33,380 nucleotides of DNA from Lachnospiraceae bacterium. GTDB taxonomy: Bacteria > Bacillota > Clostridia > Lachnospirales > Lachnospiraceae. The notes under the pieces were generated by a model. That model ran no database searches. It was not told the DNA's origin and worked only from the letters and a program-made list of their open reading frames with translations. Of the stretch, positions 1 to 6,650 are shown one piece after another; positions within the stretch are counted from its first letter, which is position 1; each line of letters starts with the position of its first letter. The translations under genes were made by a program, and so were the position numbers. The DNA is taken from the NCBI GenBank assembly GCA_014804615.1, contig JAAUZL010000008.1, forward strand, positions 295,502 through 328,881, read 5' to 3'.

Positions 1-401
1 CCCTCCTTCACATTGGGACAGGACACATTGATCTCCAGCATAGCAACCGGTGCATCGGAAAGGCGTTCTACCACCTCCAGATAGTCCGCCACCGTTTTGC
101 CGCAGACATTAACTATGACGTTCGTGTCATATTTTTGCAAAAAAGGGATATCTCTTTCCAGAAAAACATCAATACCCGGATTCTGCAGGCCGATGGCATT
201 CAGCATACCACCGTACACCTCCGCCACCCGAGGCGTAGGATTGCCCTCCCAGGGTACATTGGCAACGCCCTTCGTCACCACCGCTCCCAGCTTATTCAGA
301 TCTACAAAGTCACTGTACTCCATGCCGGAACCAAAGGTGCCGGACGCCGTCATGACAGGATTCTTAAAGGTTACCCCCGCAATTTTTACTTCTGTATTCA
401 T
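1..401 (-). CDS. pyrD: Dihydroorotate dehydrogenase B catalytic subunit (5' part, cut by the window edge)
   Basis: Oxidises dihydroorotate to orotate in de novo pyrimidine synthesis, on FMN, passing electrons to PyrK. Only the first 133 codons are present; the rest lies left of the window. The translation begins MNTEVKIAGVTFKNPVMTAS and contains the typical TASGTFG phosphate/FMN-binding opening, GVANVPWEGNPTPR and the conserved NVCGKT and EINVSCPN stretches of the class 1B enzyme. The ATG at 401 overlaps the pyrK stop codon in an ATGA arrangement, which indicates translational coupling of the two subunits and fixes the start. Family assignment is very secure; the C-terminal half cannot be checked. 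Confidence 0.96.
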   Translation of the reverse strand, partial: MNTEVKIAGVTFKNPVMTASGTFGSGMEYSDFVDLNKLGAVVTKGVANVPWEGNPTPRVAEVYGGMLNAIGLQNPGIDVFLERDIPFLQKYDTNVIVNVCGKTVADYLEVVERLSDAPVAMLEINVSCPNVKE

Positions 402-1174
402 ATGTCTACCTCCCCCGCCTCAAAGACTGGTCCTTCCGTACAGATACGGGCATTGTGCACATGAGAATGGGCGTCCACGCCCGCCGTCTTACACACACAG
501 CCCAGGCAGGCTCCCACGCCGCAGGCCATCCGTTCCTCCAGAGAGATGTAAGCCGGGATTCCCTGTTCTTTTGCATATTTCTTGATGGCGCGAAGCATGG
601 GCATGGGACCGCAGGCCATGATCATATCCGCCTGCAGAGAATACGCGTTTATGATGTCCATCACATTGCCCTTCGTCCCTACACTGCCGTCCTCTGTCGC
701 CACATAAACATCGCCGTATTCAGCCAGATCCTCTTCCAGAAAGAGATCCTTGTTCCGGTAGCCCAAAAGAATCTGCTTTTTGCCATCCAGCGTTTTAGCC
801 AGCTCCAGCATAGGCGGTATGCCAATTCCGCCGCCCATCAAAAAGAGCTTCTTTCCCTTTGCCTTATCAAGGGGAAATCCGTTTCCCAGCACACCGAGAA
901 GATCCAGTTTATCTCCCGCCTTGCAGTCGGCAAATTCCGCCGTGCCCTTTCCCGCCACACGATACACAAGTCGAAGTCTTCCCTTCGCCCGATCCACCTC
1001 ACAGATACTGATGGGACGGGGAAGCAGGGTACTTTCGTTATGCGGATACACTCCTACAAACTGACCCGGATGCGCATGCTTAGAAAGCTTTGTCTCCAGC
1101 CAAAGATCAAATATCTGTTCTCCTATCTGTTTTTGTGATATCACCGTTGCAGTTACTTTTTTCTTTCGCGTCAT
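398..1174 (-). CDS. pyrK: Dihydroorotate dehydrogenase B electron-transfer subunit
   Basis: FAD and [2Fe-2S] protein that carries electrons from PyrD to NAD. It has 258 residues, the normal family length. Residues 53-56 are the RPIS flavin-binding motif, 114-121 the GGGIGIPP nucleotide-binding loop, and 188-190 the CGP motif of ferredoxin-reductase folds. The iron-sulfur ligands appear as Cys218, Cys223, Cys226 and Cys245 (CGVGACLGC, then RIC). A GAAAGGAAA ribosome site precedes the ATG. The gene has its own promoter just downstream of the HAD gene and is coupled to pyrD by a 4-base overlap. pyrF and pyrE are not adjacent in the window. Confidence 0.97.
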   Translation of the reverse strand: MTRKKKVTATVISQKQIGEQIFDLWLETKLSKHAHPGQFVGVYPHNESTLLPRPISICEVDRAKGRLRLVYRVAGKGTAEFADCKAGDKLDLLGVLGNGFPLDKAKGKKLFLMGGGIGIPPMLELAKTLDGKKQILLGYRNKDLFLEEDLAEYGDVYVATEDGSVGTKGNVMDIINAYSLQADMIMACGPMPMLRAIKKYAKEQGIPAYISLEERMACGVGACLGCVCKTAGVDAHSHVHNARICTEGPVFEAGEVDI

Positions 1175-1182
1175 CTGCGTTT

Positions 1183-1224
1183 CCTTTCTGAAAGCAAAGG
1201 CGTAAAGCTCTCACGCTTTTTACG
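1183..1224 (-). promoter_or_regulatory. Two hairpins in the pyrK leader
   Basis: In the minus-strand transcript, 1224-1201 can fold as CGTAAAAAGC / GCTTTACG with a GTGAGA loop and a two-base bulge. Immediately after it, 1200-1183 pairs CCTTT with AAAGG, and that AAAGG is the core of the pyrK ribosome site. The pairing is visible. That it controls translation is inference. No recognisable PyrR-binding consensus was found. Confidence 0.35.
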
Positions 1225-1247
1225 TCTGATCATTTAACGTTAACGAT

Positions 1248-1276
1248 ATTATACTGTCTTACATCAAAGAGCGCAA
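1248..1276 (-). promoter_or_regulatory. Promoter of pyrKD
   Basis: On the minus strand TTGCGC (1276-1271), a 17-base spacer and a perfect TATAAT (1253-1248) form a vegetative promoter. It starts one base after the HAD stop codon, so pyrKD can be expressed independently. A TTAACGTTAA palindrome at 1234-1243 sits at about the transcription start and could be an operator. Confidence 0.75.
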
Positions 1277-2023
1277 TCAATTTGAGCCCCCAGTAGATAG
1301 CACTGCAGTCATCTCATTCCAATGGTGAATGTGCAGATAATCAAAATCAATCACTTCTCCCTGATTCCGATAGGTAACAGGATTCACATCATCAGGTTCC
1401 TTCCCTTCATACAACACCGGAAATATCCCGGCTCCATGTGCACCCTTGATATCAGCCCTGATATCATCGCCGCAATACCAAACGGCATCGGCGGGCAGAT
1501 TCGCTTTTCTGAGCGCCGTTTCAAATAACATCCTGTTGGGCTTCCTGATGGCATACTCACTGGACGCCATGATAAACTCAAATTTGTTATTGGGAAGAAG
1601 CCTGTTGATACGATTGGTGAGCGCATCTCCTGACCATCCGATATTGCTGATCACTGCCGTGCGGATTCCAACGTCATTGAGATAATCCAACATCTCCTCC
1701 ACCCCTGGCATAACAGCGCCCGGCGAAGCCGCATTCCACTCAATCTCTTCCAATTCCCTGTAAGAAATGCTGAACTTTAATCCAAGATATTCATAAACCA
1801 GCCTCATAATCTGCCATTCATGAATCTCTATTCCAAGGTTTCTCTGTTCCTGAAACTCTGCAAATACTCTCTGTACTTCAGCATAAATTTGCTCCACCGT
1901 GAGATTCTGCGGATTCTCAACAATATAGGGGTATGCCGCTTCCTCGCAGCGCATGGCATTAAAACCCGGCTCATAGAGTAAAGTGTGTCCATAATCAAAA
2001 ATAATCATTTCTGGTTTCTTCAT
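1277..2023 (-). CDS. HAD-superfamily hydrolase with an atypical motif I
   Basis: A 248-residue HAD fold protein. Motif I reads IFDYGHT (residues 8-14). The nucleophile Asp10 is kept, but the second, acid/base aspartate of DxDxT is glycine, as seen in some non-standard HAD members. Motif II is AVISNIG, motif III is in IRKPN, and motif IV is CGDDIRADIKGA with the metal-binding aspartates. The cap region (about residues 15-100) is helical, subclass I style. I chose ATG 2023 over a start six codons upstream because AGGGGTG is well spaced before it. The substrate is unknown. The gene diverges from the XRE regulator and uses the promoter at 2069-2097. Confidence 0.85.
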   Translation of the reverse strand: MKKPEMIIFDYGHTLLYEPGFNAMRCEEAAYPYIVENPQNLTVEQIYAEVQRVFAEFQEQRNLGIEIHEWQIMRLVYEYLGLKFSISYRELEEIEWNAASPGAVMPGVEEMLDYLNDVGIRTAVISNIGWSGDALTNRINRLLPNNKFEFIMASSEYAIRKPNRMLFETALRKANLPADAVWYCGDDIRADIKGAHGAGIFPVLYEGKEPDDVNPVTYRNQGEVIDFDYLHIHHWNEMTAVLSTGGSN

Positions 2024-2059
2024 ATTCCACACCCCTAACATAATCTGTCCTGTTTCCTA

Positions 2060-2100
2060 CTTGAAATGATTTTAACACAATCTTTTTTTCATCACAAGAT
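2060..2100 (-). promoter_or_regulatory. Promoter of the HAD gene, copy A of a 41-bp repeat
   Basis: The minus strand has TTGTGA (2097-2092), 17 bases, then TAAAAT (2074-2069). The whole 41-base segment recurs at 4954-4994 with 36 identities, including the A7 spacer tract. Each copy faces a minus-strand gene, so the repeat is probably a duplicated promoter module. Confidence 0.6.
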
Positions 2101-2214
2101 AAGCCCTCATGTGTGGACGCCCATGTCTAATAGCAAAAATATGGTTTTTCTCATTTTCTGTCGTGGTCTTTATTCGTGTTATATGATAGCCTGTATGCGA
2201 AAGGAGGAGATGCA

Positions 2215-2901
2215 GTGGATGCGAAAAAAATAGGAAGCTTCCTGAAAACGCTTCGGAAAGAAAAGGGATTGACGCAGGAACAGCTTGCAGAAATTCTCTA
2301 TGTGTCGGGAAGAACAGTTTCCCGATGGGAAACAGGAACAAGTATGCCGGAATTAGGTATCCTTATTCAAATGGCAGAGTTCTATGATGTAGAACTGAAC
2401 GAAATTTTAGATGGTGAAAGGAAAGGTGATATTATGAATCAGGAATTACAGGAAACCTTATATAAAGTTGCAGATTATAATAAACTGGAGAAAGAAAAAG
2501 CAGTAAAAGCCGGAAACCTTGCTTTTGGTTTGACCTTTTTTGTCTGCGCCGCAGCGATTATGATTCAGTTGATTGTTATGGGCACATTGCCGATTGTCCT
2601 AGGCGAAACTGTGACGCTGCTGACCGGCGGGATAGCCTATATCGGCATGATGGTACACAATGGCGTATGGGAAACCGGCACAAGATTTAAAAGCACACCG
2701 TTCAAGGATATTTTGATCAGTGTGGCGTGTGCGTGCGTGTTCACTGCGGCATTAGTCCTCAGCTATATCCGACTTGGAGCAAACACAGTCCAAACAGTGC
2801 GTATCGCAATAATATTTTTTGCAGGAACAGCAGCATTTGGTTTTGTTTTATTAAGAATATTGGCATTTTGCAATCAAAAAAGAAGAGAAAAACTGAAGTA
2901 A
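2215..2901 (+). CDS. XRE-family HTH regulator with a membrane domain
   Basis: A 228-residue protein. Residues 1-60 form a Cro/CI-type helix-turn-helix (LTQEQLAEILYVSGRTVSRW) that ends in the usual LNEILDGE. From about residue 95 onward there are four hydrophobic segments (FGLTFFVCAAAIMIQLIVMG, a glycine-rich pair, ILISVACACVFTAALVLSYI and IAIIFFAGTAAFGFVLLRIL), so it is a membrane-anchored DNA-binding protein. GTG 2215 is chosen because AAGGAGGA lies at 2201-2208; the longer GTG at 2176 has no ribosome site. A TATGAT at about 2182 could be the -10, but no good -35 is visible. Such proteins in Clostridia often sense envelope state. Its target is unknown; the divergent HAD gene is the closest candidate. 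Confidence 0.85.
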   Translation: MDAKKIGSFLKTLRKEKGLTQEQLAEILYVSGRTVSRWETGTSMPELGILIQMAEFYDVELNEILDGERKGDIMNQELQETLYKVADYNKLEKEKAVKAGNLAFGLTFFVCAAAIMIQLIVMGTLPIVLGETVTLLTGGIAYIGMMVHNGVWETGTRFKSTPFKDILISVACACVFTAALVLSYIRLGANTVQTVRIAIIFFAGTAAFGFVLLRILAFCNQKRREKLK

Positions 2902-2908
2902 ACTTCCG

Positions 2909-2967
2909 GAGACGTTGGGCAAGTCCTACGAATGCACCAGCTTCCGTACGGATTCGTCCAACGTCTC
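2909..2967. repeat. Long bulged hairpin across the 3' end of the LRR gene
   Basis: GAGACGTTGG (2909-2918) is the perfect complement of CCAACGTCTC (2958-2967). Inside it, ACGAAT (2928-2933) pairs with ATTCGT (2952-2957), which directly adjoins the outer right arm. The result is 16 pairs with one 9-base bulge. It spans the convergent junction of the XRE and LRR genes and includes the last LRR codons. No T-run follows, so a classical terminator is uncertain; it may act as an RNA end or stability element. Confidence 0.45.
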
Positions 2968-3861
2968 TAAATCGATCGGCACATTGTTGATCTGAATGTC
3001 TGTAAGCTGTGTGAGCTTGCTTAAATCAGGAAGTGTTCTTATATGTTTCAGATCCTGCAGCTTTAATGATTCAAGGTTGACGAGAGACTTGATAAAATCC
3101 AAATTGTCCAGCTTCATAATCCTCCAAAGCTCCAGATTACGCAGACTTATCAAGTCTCCCAGTGCCGTAAGATCGTTATTGCCACACCATAACAGCGCAA
3201 AAGACTCTAAACAAAGTTCCTTCAAAAAATCAAAATTTTCCACCTTTATCCCGCTCAAAGATAAAGACTTTAAACTCGCAATCCGGCTGATACTCTCGAT
3301 GTGCTTCTTTGCCTTTTTACCAAGAAAAAGAGTATGCAGCTTCTTATATTTCGAGAGCCATTCGCAGTCAAACTGTACGGCTTTTCCCATTGTGTCCGCG
3401 TAAAGTATCAGCTCCTCCAAATCTGCGGAAAGGTCTTTGACAAAACCGTAATCCAGACGGTCAAACAGCGTCAGATGTACGCCCTTTAAATTCGGAAGTT
3501 CACACAAATATTCGGGATTGACTGCTTCCTTATTTTTCTCCAAATGCCCGTCAATCCGTATTTTTGATAAATGTGGCATCAGACTGAGCATAGATAAATC
3601 GAACTTCTCATTCCCATATGTGCCAATCCCGAAAATACGAAAATAGAGATCTGGCCGTCTCTCCAAAATCCGGTCCATTTCCCGAAAGGCCCTTTCTGGA
3701 AGATTTTCATCAATCTGTATCCACTTGATCCGATTGTTCTGGGCAATCTCCTCAATCATTTCGGATGTGATATCCTTATATCCGACTTCCTTAAATATGC
3801 CGTTTTCCCATGTTTCTTTTGCTATGTGAATATGATTGGTAAAGTCGATCCACGCTCCCAT
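2926..3861 (-). CDS. Cytoplasmic leucine-rich-repeat protein
   Basis: A 311-residue protein with no signal peptide or membrane segment. From about residue 85 to 300 it shows irregular LRR units (LPNLKGVHLT, LEELILYA, LKSLSLSGI, LRNLELWRI, LESLKLQDL, LTQLTDIQI). The first 80 residues are non-repetitive and begin MGAWIDFTNHIHIAKETWEN. The start ATG has an AAGGGA site. LRR folds bind proteins, and intracellular ones beside unknown genes are sometimes immunity or adaptor proteins, but no partner can be named. It is the last gene of a minus-strand cluster with the unknown 215-residue protein and the Rpn-like fragment. The end of the coding sequence is embedded in a hairpin. Confidence 0.8.
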   Translation of the reverse strand: MGAWIDFTNHIHIAKETWENGIFKEVGYKDITSEMIEEIAQNNRIKWIQIDENLPERAFREMDRILERRPDLYFRIFGIGTYGNEKFDLSMLSLMPHLSKIRIDGHLEKNKEAVNPEYLCELPNLKGVHLTLFDRLDYGFVKDLSADLEELILYADTMGKAVQFDCEWLSKYKKLHTLFLGKKAKKHIESISRIASLKSLSLSGIKVENFDFLKELCLESFALLWCGNNDLTALGDLISLRNLELWRIMKLDNLDFIKSLVNLESLKLQDLKHIRTLPDLSKLTQLTDIQINNVPIDLETLDESVRKLVHS

Positions 3862-3913
3862 ATATTTTCCCTTATCTTAGATGGTTTCTCATATTCCTGC
3901 TGTTCAGAACGTA

Positions 3914-4561
3914 TTATACGCATTTTCCTATCCTACACGGAACCCACAAAACAGGCTCTCCATATCCCTGTATCTGGGCGGAAAATGCCACTGTTTCCTC
4001 AAATGTATTCTCCAACAGCCCGTAGCTGTTAAACTTTGCGCTAGGCAGCATCTCCTGCAAACGGTTGCACAAAAAAGTGTGAAAGTAATCAATATCCCAT
4101 CCTAAAATATCAAACCCCAATATCTCATTTTCATCCGCAACTCCTGATACCAGACAATTTGTGCCTAATCTTTCAGACATCAACTCGTCTTTCAATATAT
4201 CGAAATATTTCTCCCTTGTAGACACGCTTACAAGTATGCAGTTCCCTTTTGAAAAATAGGAATCGTAGAAATGTCGGGCATCCGAAAGGCGTTGGAAACG
4301 TCCGTCTTCGGCAAGTCCTTTTTCTAATAACCCCCCTATTTCTTTTTCCATTTCCAAATTTTTTTCATCACTGAATCCCCATCGTTTTCTATAAGCATCC
4401 CGCTCCTCTTGCCCTATGTAATCATTCTGAAAAAAACAGGTATCCAGTCTGGGATGAATGCCGCCAAAGCATTCGCTGACTGACAACATCGTTCCACTCC
4501 GATTCAGATATTCAGGAACTGCAATCCGTTCGCAAATGTAATAACCAACTATCCTGTACAT
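3914..4561 (-). CDS. Unrecognised cytoplasmic protein, 215 residues
   Basis: I do not recognise the family. The protein begins MYRIVGYYICERIAVPEYLN and has no signal peptide, membrane helix or obvious catalytic motif. It is rich in aromatic residues and acidic helices, and ends with a hydrophobic EPVLWVPCRIGKCV tail. ATG 4561 follows the stop of the upstream Rpn-like fragment by only 3 bases, with GGGAG about 13 bases upstream, so the two are probably translated from one message. The 52-base gap to the LRR gene supports a three-gene transcript from the promoter at 4963-4991. A role as immunity or accessory protein is only a guess from context. Confidence 0.7.
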   Translation of the reverse strand: MYRIVGYYICERIAVPEYLNRSGTMLSVSECFGGIHPRLDTCFFQNDYIGQEERDAYRKRWGFSDEKNLEMEKEIGGLLEKGLAEDGRFQRLSDARHFYDSYFSKGNCILVSVSTREKYFDILKDELMSERLGTNCLVSGVADENEILGFDILGWDIDYFHTFLCNRLQEMLPSAKFNSYGLLENTFEETVAFSAQIQGYGEPVLWVPCRIGKCV

Positions 4562-4564
4562 TGA

Positions 4565-4774
4565 TTAGTTTGCACTCCCTTCTTCCCACAAGGCAATCCG
4601 CTGTTTCGCATCTTCATACTCTTCCACAGATATTTCAAGCCCCTCACAGGCTTCCTGTATATTCATATGGAAATTTTTCATACTTAACTCTACGTTTCTA
4701 ACCAATGTTTTGATTCTTCCCTGTTCTATACCTAATTCTTTTCCACGCTCCACACCAATCTCAAAAATGTTCAT
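4565..4774 (-). CDS. Stand-alone C-terminal tail of an Rpn/PD-(D/E)XK transposase-like nuclease
   Basis: A 69-residue product whose first 30 residues (FEIGVERGKELGIEQGRIKT) match the charged, repetitive linker seen at the end of Rpn-family recombination-promoting nucleases. The rest (ACEGLEISVEEYEDAKQRI) is the small helical tail domain of that family. The PD-(D/E)XK nuclease domain is missing. It may be a decayed Rpn gene. Alternatively it may be a functional short form: Rpn genes in E. coli are reported to encode an internal C-terminal product that restrains the toxic full-length nuclease. ATG 4774 has GGAGG 8 bases upstream, which argues that it is still translated. A GTG two codons upstream is the alternative start. 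Confidence 0.6.
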   Translation of the reverse strand: MNIFEIGVERGKELGIEQGRIKTLVRNVELSMKNFHMNIQEACEGLEISVEEYEDAKQRIALWEEGSAN

Positions 4775-4851
4775 CTCCACAGCCTCCCATCGCCAAAAAA
4801 CTCCTCCCCAAACTTGATGTCACAATTTGTGATATCAAGTTCATTCGGCAT
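4771..4851 (-). CDS. Possible 26-residue small ORF
   Basis: An ORF starting MPNELDITNCDIKFGEEFFG ends with a TGA that overlaps the ATG of the Rpn-like fragment as ATGA, an arrangement typical of coupled genes. Its codons cover the palindrome at 4811-4841. No good ribosome site precedes its ATG, so it could equally be a relic of a deleted 5' gene. Low confidence. Confidence 0.25.
   Translation of the reverse strand: MPNELDITNCDIKFGEEFFGDGRLWR
4811..4841. repeat. 31-base near-perfect palindrome
   Basis: AACTTGATGTCACAA and TTGTGATATCAAGTT are complementary around a single central T, with one mismatch (a G-U pair in RNA). It lies about 120 bases downstream of the -10 of the minus-strand cluster promoter and 37 bases before the Rpn-like start. 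With no loop and no T-run it looks more like an operator or recombinase site than a terminator. Confidence 0.55.
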
Positions 4852-4953
4852 CTGTTTATGTCTCAACTTGAATTTCTAATTTGGTACCCTGCATGGATAC
4901 GGATTTTAGACATAATCCGTTAAGATATCATAGAATCTTAGACTTGTTCTTTG

Positions 4954-4994
4954 CTTGAAGCCATTTTAGCACAATCTTTTTTTCATTACAAGAT
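4954..4994 (-). promoter_or_regulatory. Promoter of the Rpn-like/LRR cluster, copy B of the 41-bp repeat
   Basis: The minus strand has TTGTAA (4991-4986), 17 bases, then TAAAAT (4968-4963). It is 36/41 identical to 2060-2100. Between this promoter and 4851 (about 110 bases) I see no gene, only AT-rich leader. The whole 4852-5096 interval holds this promoter and the divergent marR promoter. Confidence 0.6.
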
Positions 4995-5047
4995 GAACTT
5001 TCAATCGTTGAAAAATGATATTATCAATTAGAGTTTTTAAACTTCTC

Positions 5048-5084
5048 TTGACAATAGTCCTATATGGTACTATTCTATATGGTA
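5048..5084 (+). promoter_or_regulatory. marR promoter with operator-like repeats
   Basis: A perfect TTGACA (5048-5053), a 17-base spacer and TATTCT (5071-5076). The spacer and -10 carry an imperfect palindrome (ATAGT at 5054-5058, ACTAT at 5069-5073, 16 of 20 positions symmetric) and a direct repeat of CTATATGGTA (5060-5069 and 5075-5084). This is a likely autoregulatory MarR site. Confidence 0.7.
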
Positions 5085-5096
5085 AGAGGTGGATAT

Positions 5097-5552
5097 ATGA
5101 TTGACAAAACAGACGGCGGTATCTTAATCACCAGAATCAAACAGCTTCAGGGACGGATATTTGAAAAACTGCTGGACGAGCACGGTATCAGTGAATTCAA
5201 CGGCGCACAGGGACGTATCTTATTTGTTTTGTGGGAAAAAGATGACATCCCGATCAGTGAACTCGCCAGGAAAACCGGACTTGCCAAGACAACACTGACA
5301 AGTATGCTGGACCGCATGGAGCAGCGGAAATTGATTGAACGGATCTATTCTCCCGCTGACCGCAGAACCGTGAAAATACGGCTGACGCAAACGTCGCTCG
5401 GATTTCAGGAAAAGTACAAACAGGTTTCTGACGAAATGAATCAGATTTTCTACAGGGGGTTCAATGATGAGGAGATACTCTCTCTGGAAACAGGTCTTAG
5501 GAAAGTGCTTGCAAATCTTACAGAAAAGGAGAATCACACAAATGGAAATTAG
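5097..5552 (+). CDS. MarR-family transcriptional regulator
   Basis: A 151-residue winged-helix repressor of normal MarR length. The N-terminal dimerisation helix (LITRIKQLQGRIFEKLLDEH) is followed by a recognition region with ISELARKTGLAKTTLTSMLD, then the wing (ERIYSPADRRTVKIRLT) with the diagnostic DRR. The C-terminal helices complete the dimer interface. ATG 5097 is preferred because GAGGTGG is just upstream; the in-frame ATG at 5064 lies inside the promoter. Its 3' end overlaps the next gene by 11 bases, so it almost certainly regulates the small oxidoreductase-like protein encoded there. Confidence 0.92.
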   Translation: MIDKTDGGILITRIKQLQGRIFEKLLDEHGISEFNGAQGRILFVLWEKDDIPISELARKTGLAKTTLTSMLDRMEQRKLIERIYSPADRRTVKIRLTQTSLGFQEKYKQVSDEMNQIFYRGFNDEEILSLETGLRKVLANLTEKENHTNGN

Positions 5553-5976
5553 TCTGATAAAGAAAGGAATACGCGCACTCCGCGAAAACGCACAGGTTGC
5601 CTATGTCGGCTCGGTAAACGGGGAGGGCTTCCCCCAGATCAAGGGAATGCTCGTGTTGGAACACGACAGCATGAAAACACACTACTTCTCCACCAACACC
5701 AGCTCCAAGAGGGTCGCGCAGTTTCTGCAAAATCCCAAAGCGTCCGTATATTATGTGGACGATACCGAGGACCAGTATAAGGGCGCACTGTTTACCGGAA
5801 CTATGGAGGTGTGCACCGACCACGAAACGAAAGCGTTTCTCTGGCGGGAGGGCTTTGAAATGTATTATCCGAAAGGCGTGGACGATGAGGATTACTGCGT
5901 ATACAAGTTTACCGCTGAGACTGTCAATTATTACTATGGTCTGAGCAATGTGACTCTTTCAGCCGATGAACTGTAA
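5542..5976 (+). CDS. Pyridoxamine 5'-phosphate oxidase-family flavin-binding protein
   Basis: A 144-residue split-barrel protein. The opening KGIRALRENAQVAYVGSVNG and GFPQIKGMLVLEHD, then THYFSTNTSSKRVAQFLQNP and ASVYYVD, are the typical strands and FMN-phosphate contacts of the PPOX/general-stress-26-like family. ATG 5542 has AAAGGAGAA and overlaps the marR end by 11 bases, which indicates coupling. These proteins bind FMN, F420 or heme. In marR pairs they often relate to redox or drug stress, but the substrate here is unknown. A strong hairpin terminator follows. Confidence 0.85.
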   Translation: MEISLIKKGIRALRENAQVAYVGSVNGEGFPQIKGMLVLEHDSMKTHYFSTNTSSKRVAQFLQNPKASVYYVDDTEDQYKGALFTGTMEVCTDHETKAFLWREGFEMYYPKGVDDEDYCVYKFTAETVNYYYGLSNVTLSADEL

Positions 5977-5994
5977 TGCAAAAAACGGGGTAAA

Positions 5995-6040
5995 CGTCGA
6001 ATTGCCAGGAATCTCTTCCCGGCAATTCGACGTCATTCCT
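5995..6040. terminator. Bidirectional terminator between PPOX and zinc-ribbon genes
   Basis: CGTCGAATTGCC (5995-6006) pairs perfectly with GGCAATTCGACG (6021-6032) around a 14-base loop. A T-rich stretch follows on the plus side, and on the minus side TTTACCCCGTTTTTT follows, so it can end both convergent transcripts. Confidence 0.8.
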
Positions 6041-6058
6041 CTTTTTGATTTTAAGGAC

Positions 6059-6634
6059 TTAATCCTCGATTTTCCTCCCGCATTCCATGCACATAAACTG
6101 ACCCACCGGCACTTTTGCGCCGCAAATGCATTCTTTCACGGCGGGCGCATGTGCAGTTTGCTGACTGTTTATAATGTCTTCCACGGATTTCCCGCAAACG
6201 CCGCAAAATTTTGCGGTTTTTTCCAACTCTGCGCCACAAGTACAGATCACAGTATCTCTCTCTATGACCTCACCGCAATTAGGACAAAAGCGATCCTGCG
6301 GTTTTAATTTATAGCCGCATACGCATATATTCTTTTTTACGTTTTTTCTCTCCAACTCCTCTTTTTGCTTTTCCAGTTCCTCAATCTCGCCGTTTAAAAC
6401 ATCCATTTTATCTAAATAGGTCTTAATTTCCGCGATCTCAATCCTGTTCTCTTTGGAAAGGTCATATACCTCCATCCCAATAAATCCGTATATTTTGACC
6501 TTTTCATTCATCTTTTCTTCCAAACTTTTTCTGACTGTCTTTAGGTTGCCCCCATTTTCTGACTGCTGCTTGGGAAGTCTGGGAATACTCTCCGGTATTT
6601 TCACCTTTTCCATAAGGCCCATTATGTTCGCCAT
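6059..6634 (-). CDS. Coiled-coil protein with three zinc ribbons
   Basis: A 191-residue soluble protein. Residues about 55-100 form a coiled coil (IEIAEIKTYLDKMDVLNGEI, then EELEKQKEELERK). The C-terminal half carries three treble-clef-like ribbons: CVCGYKL..FCPNCG, CTCGAEL..FCGVCG and CICGAKV..CMECG. Each pairs a CxCG knuckle with a CxxCG knuckle. No signal peptide or membrane segment is present. It is the last gene of the dynamin operon, 16 bases after the membrane-protein gene, and ends at a strong terminator. Zinc ribbons of this type commonly mediate protein contacts; a role as adaptor for the GTPase/membrane pair is inference from position. The short internal motifs do not suggest a nuclease or RNA-polymerase subunit. 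Confidence 0.75.
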   Translation of the reverse strand: MANIMGLMEKVKIPESIPRLPKQQSENGGNLKTVRKSLEEKMNEKVKIYGFIGMEVYDLSKENRIEIAEIKTYLDKMDVLNGEIEELEKQKEELERKNVKKNICVCGYKLKPQDRFCPNCGEVIERDTVICTCGAELEKTAKFCGVCGKSVEDIINSQQTAHAPAVKECICGAKVPVGQFMCMECGRKIED

Positions 6635-6650
6635 CTTTTGTTCTCCTCTC

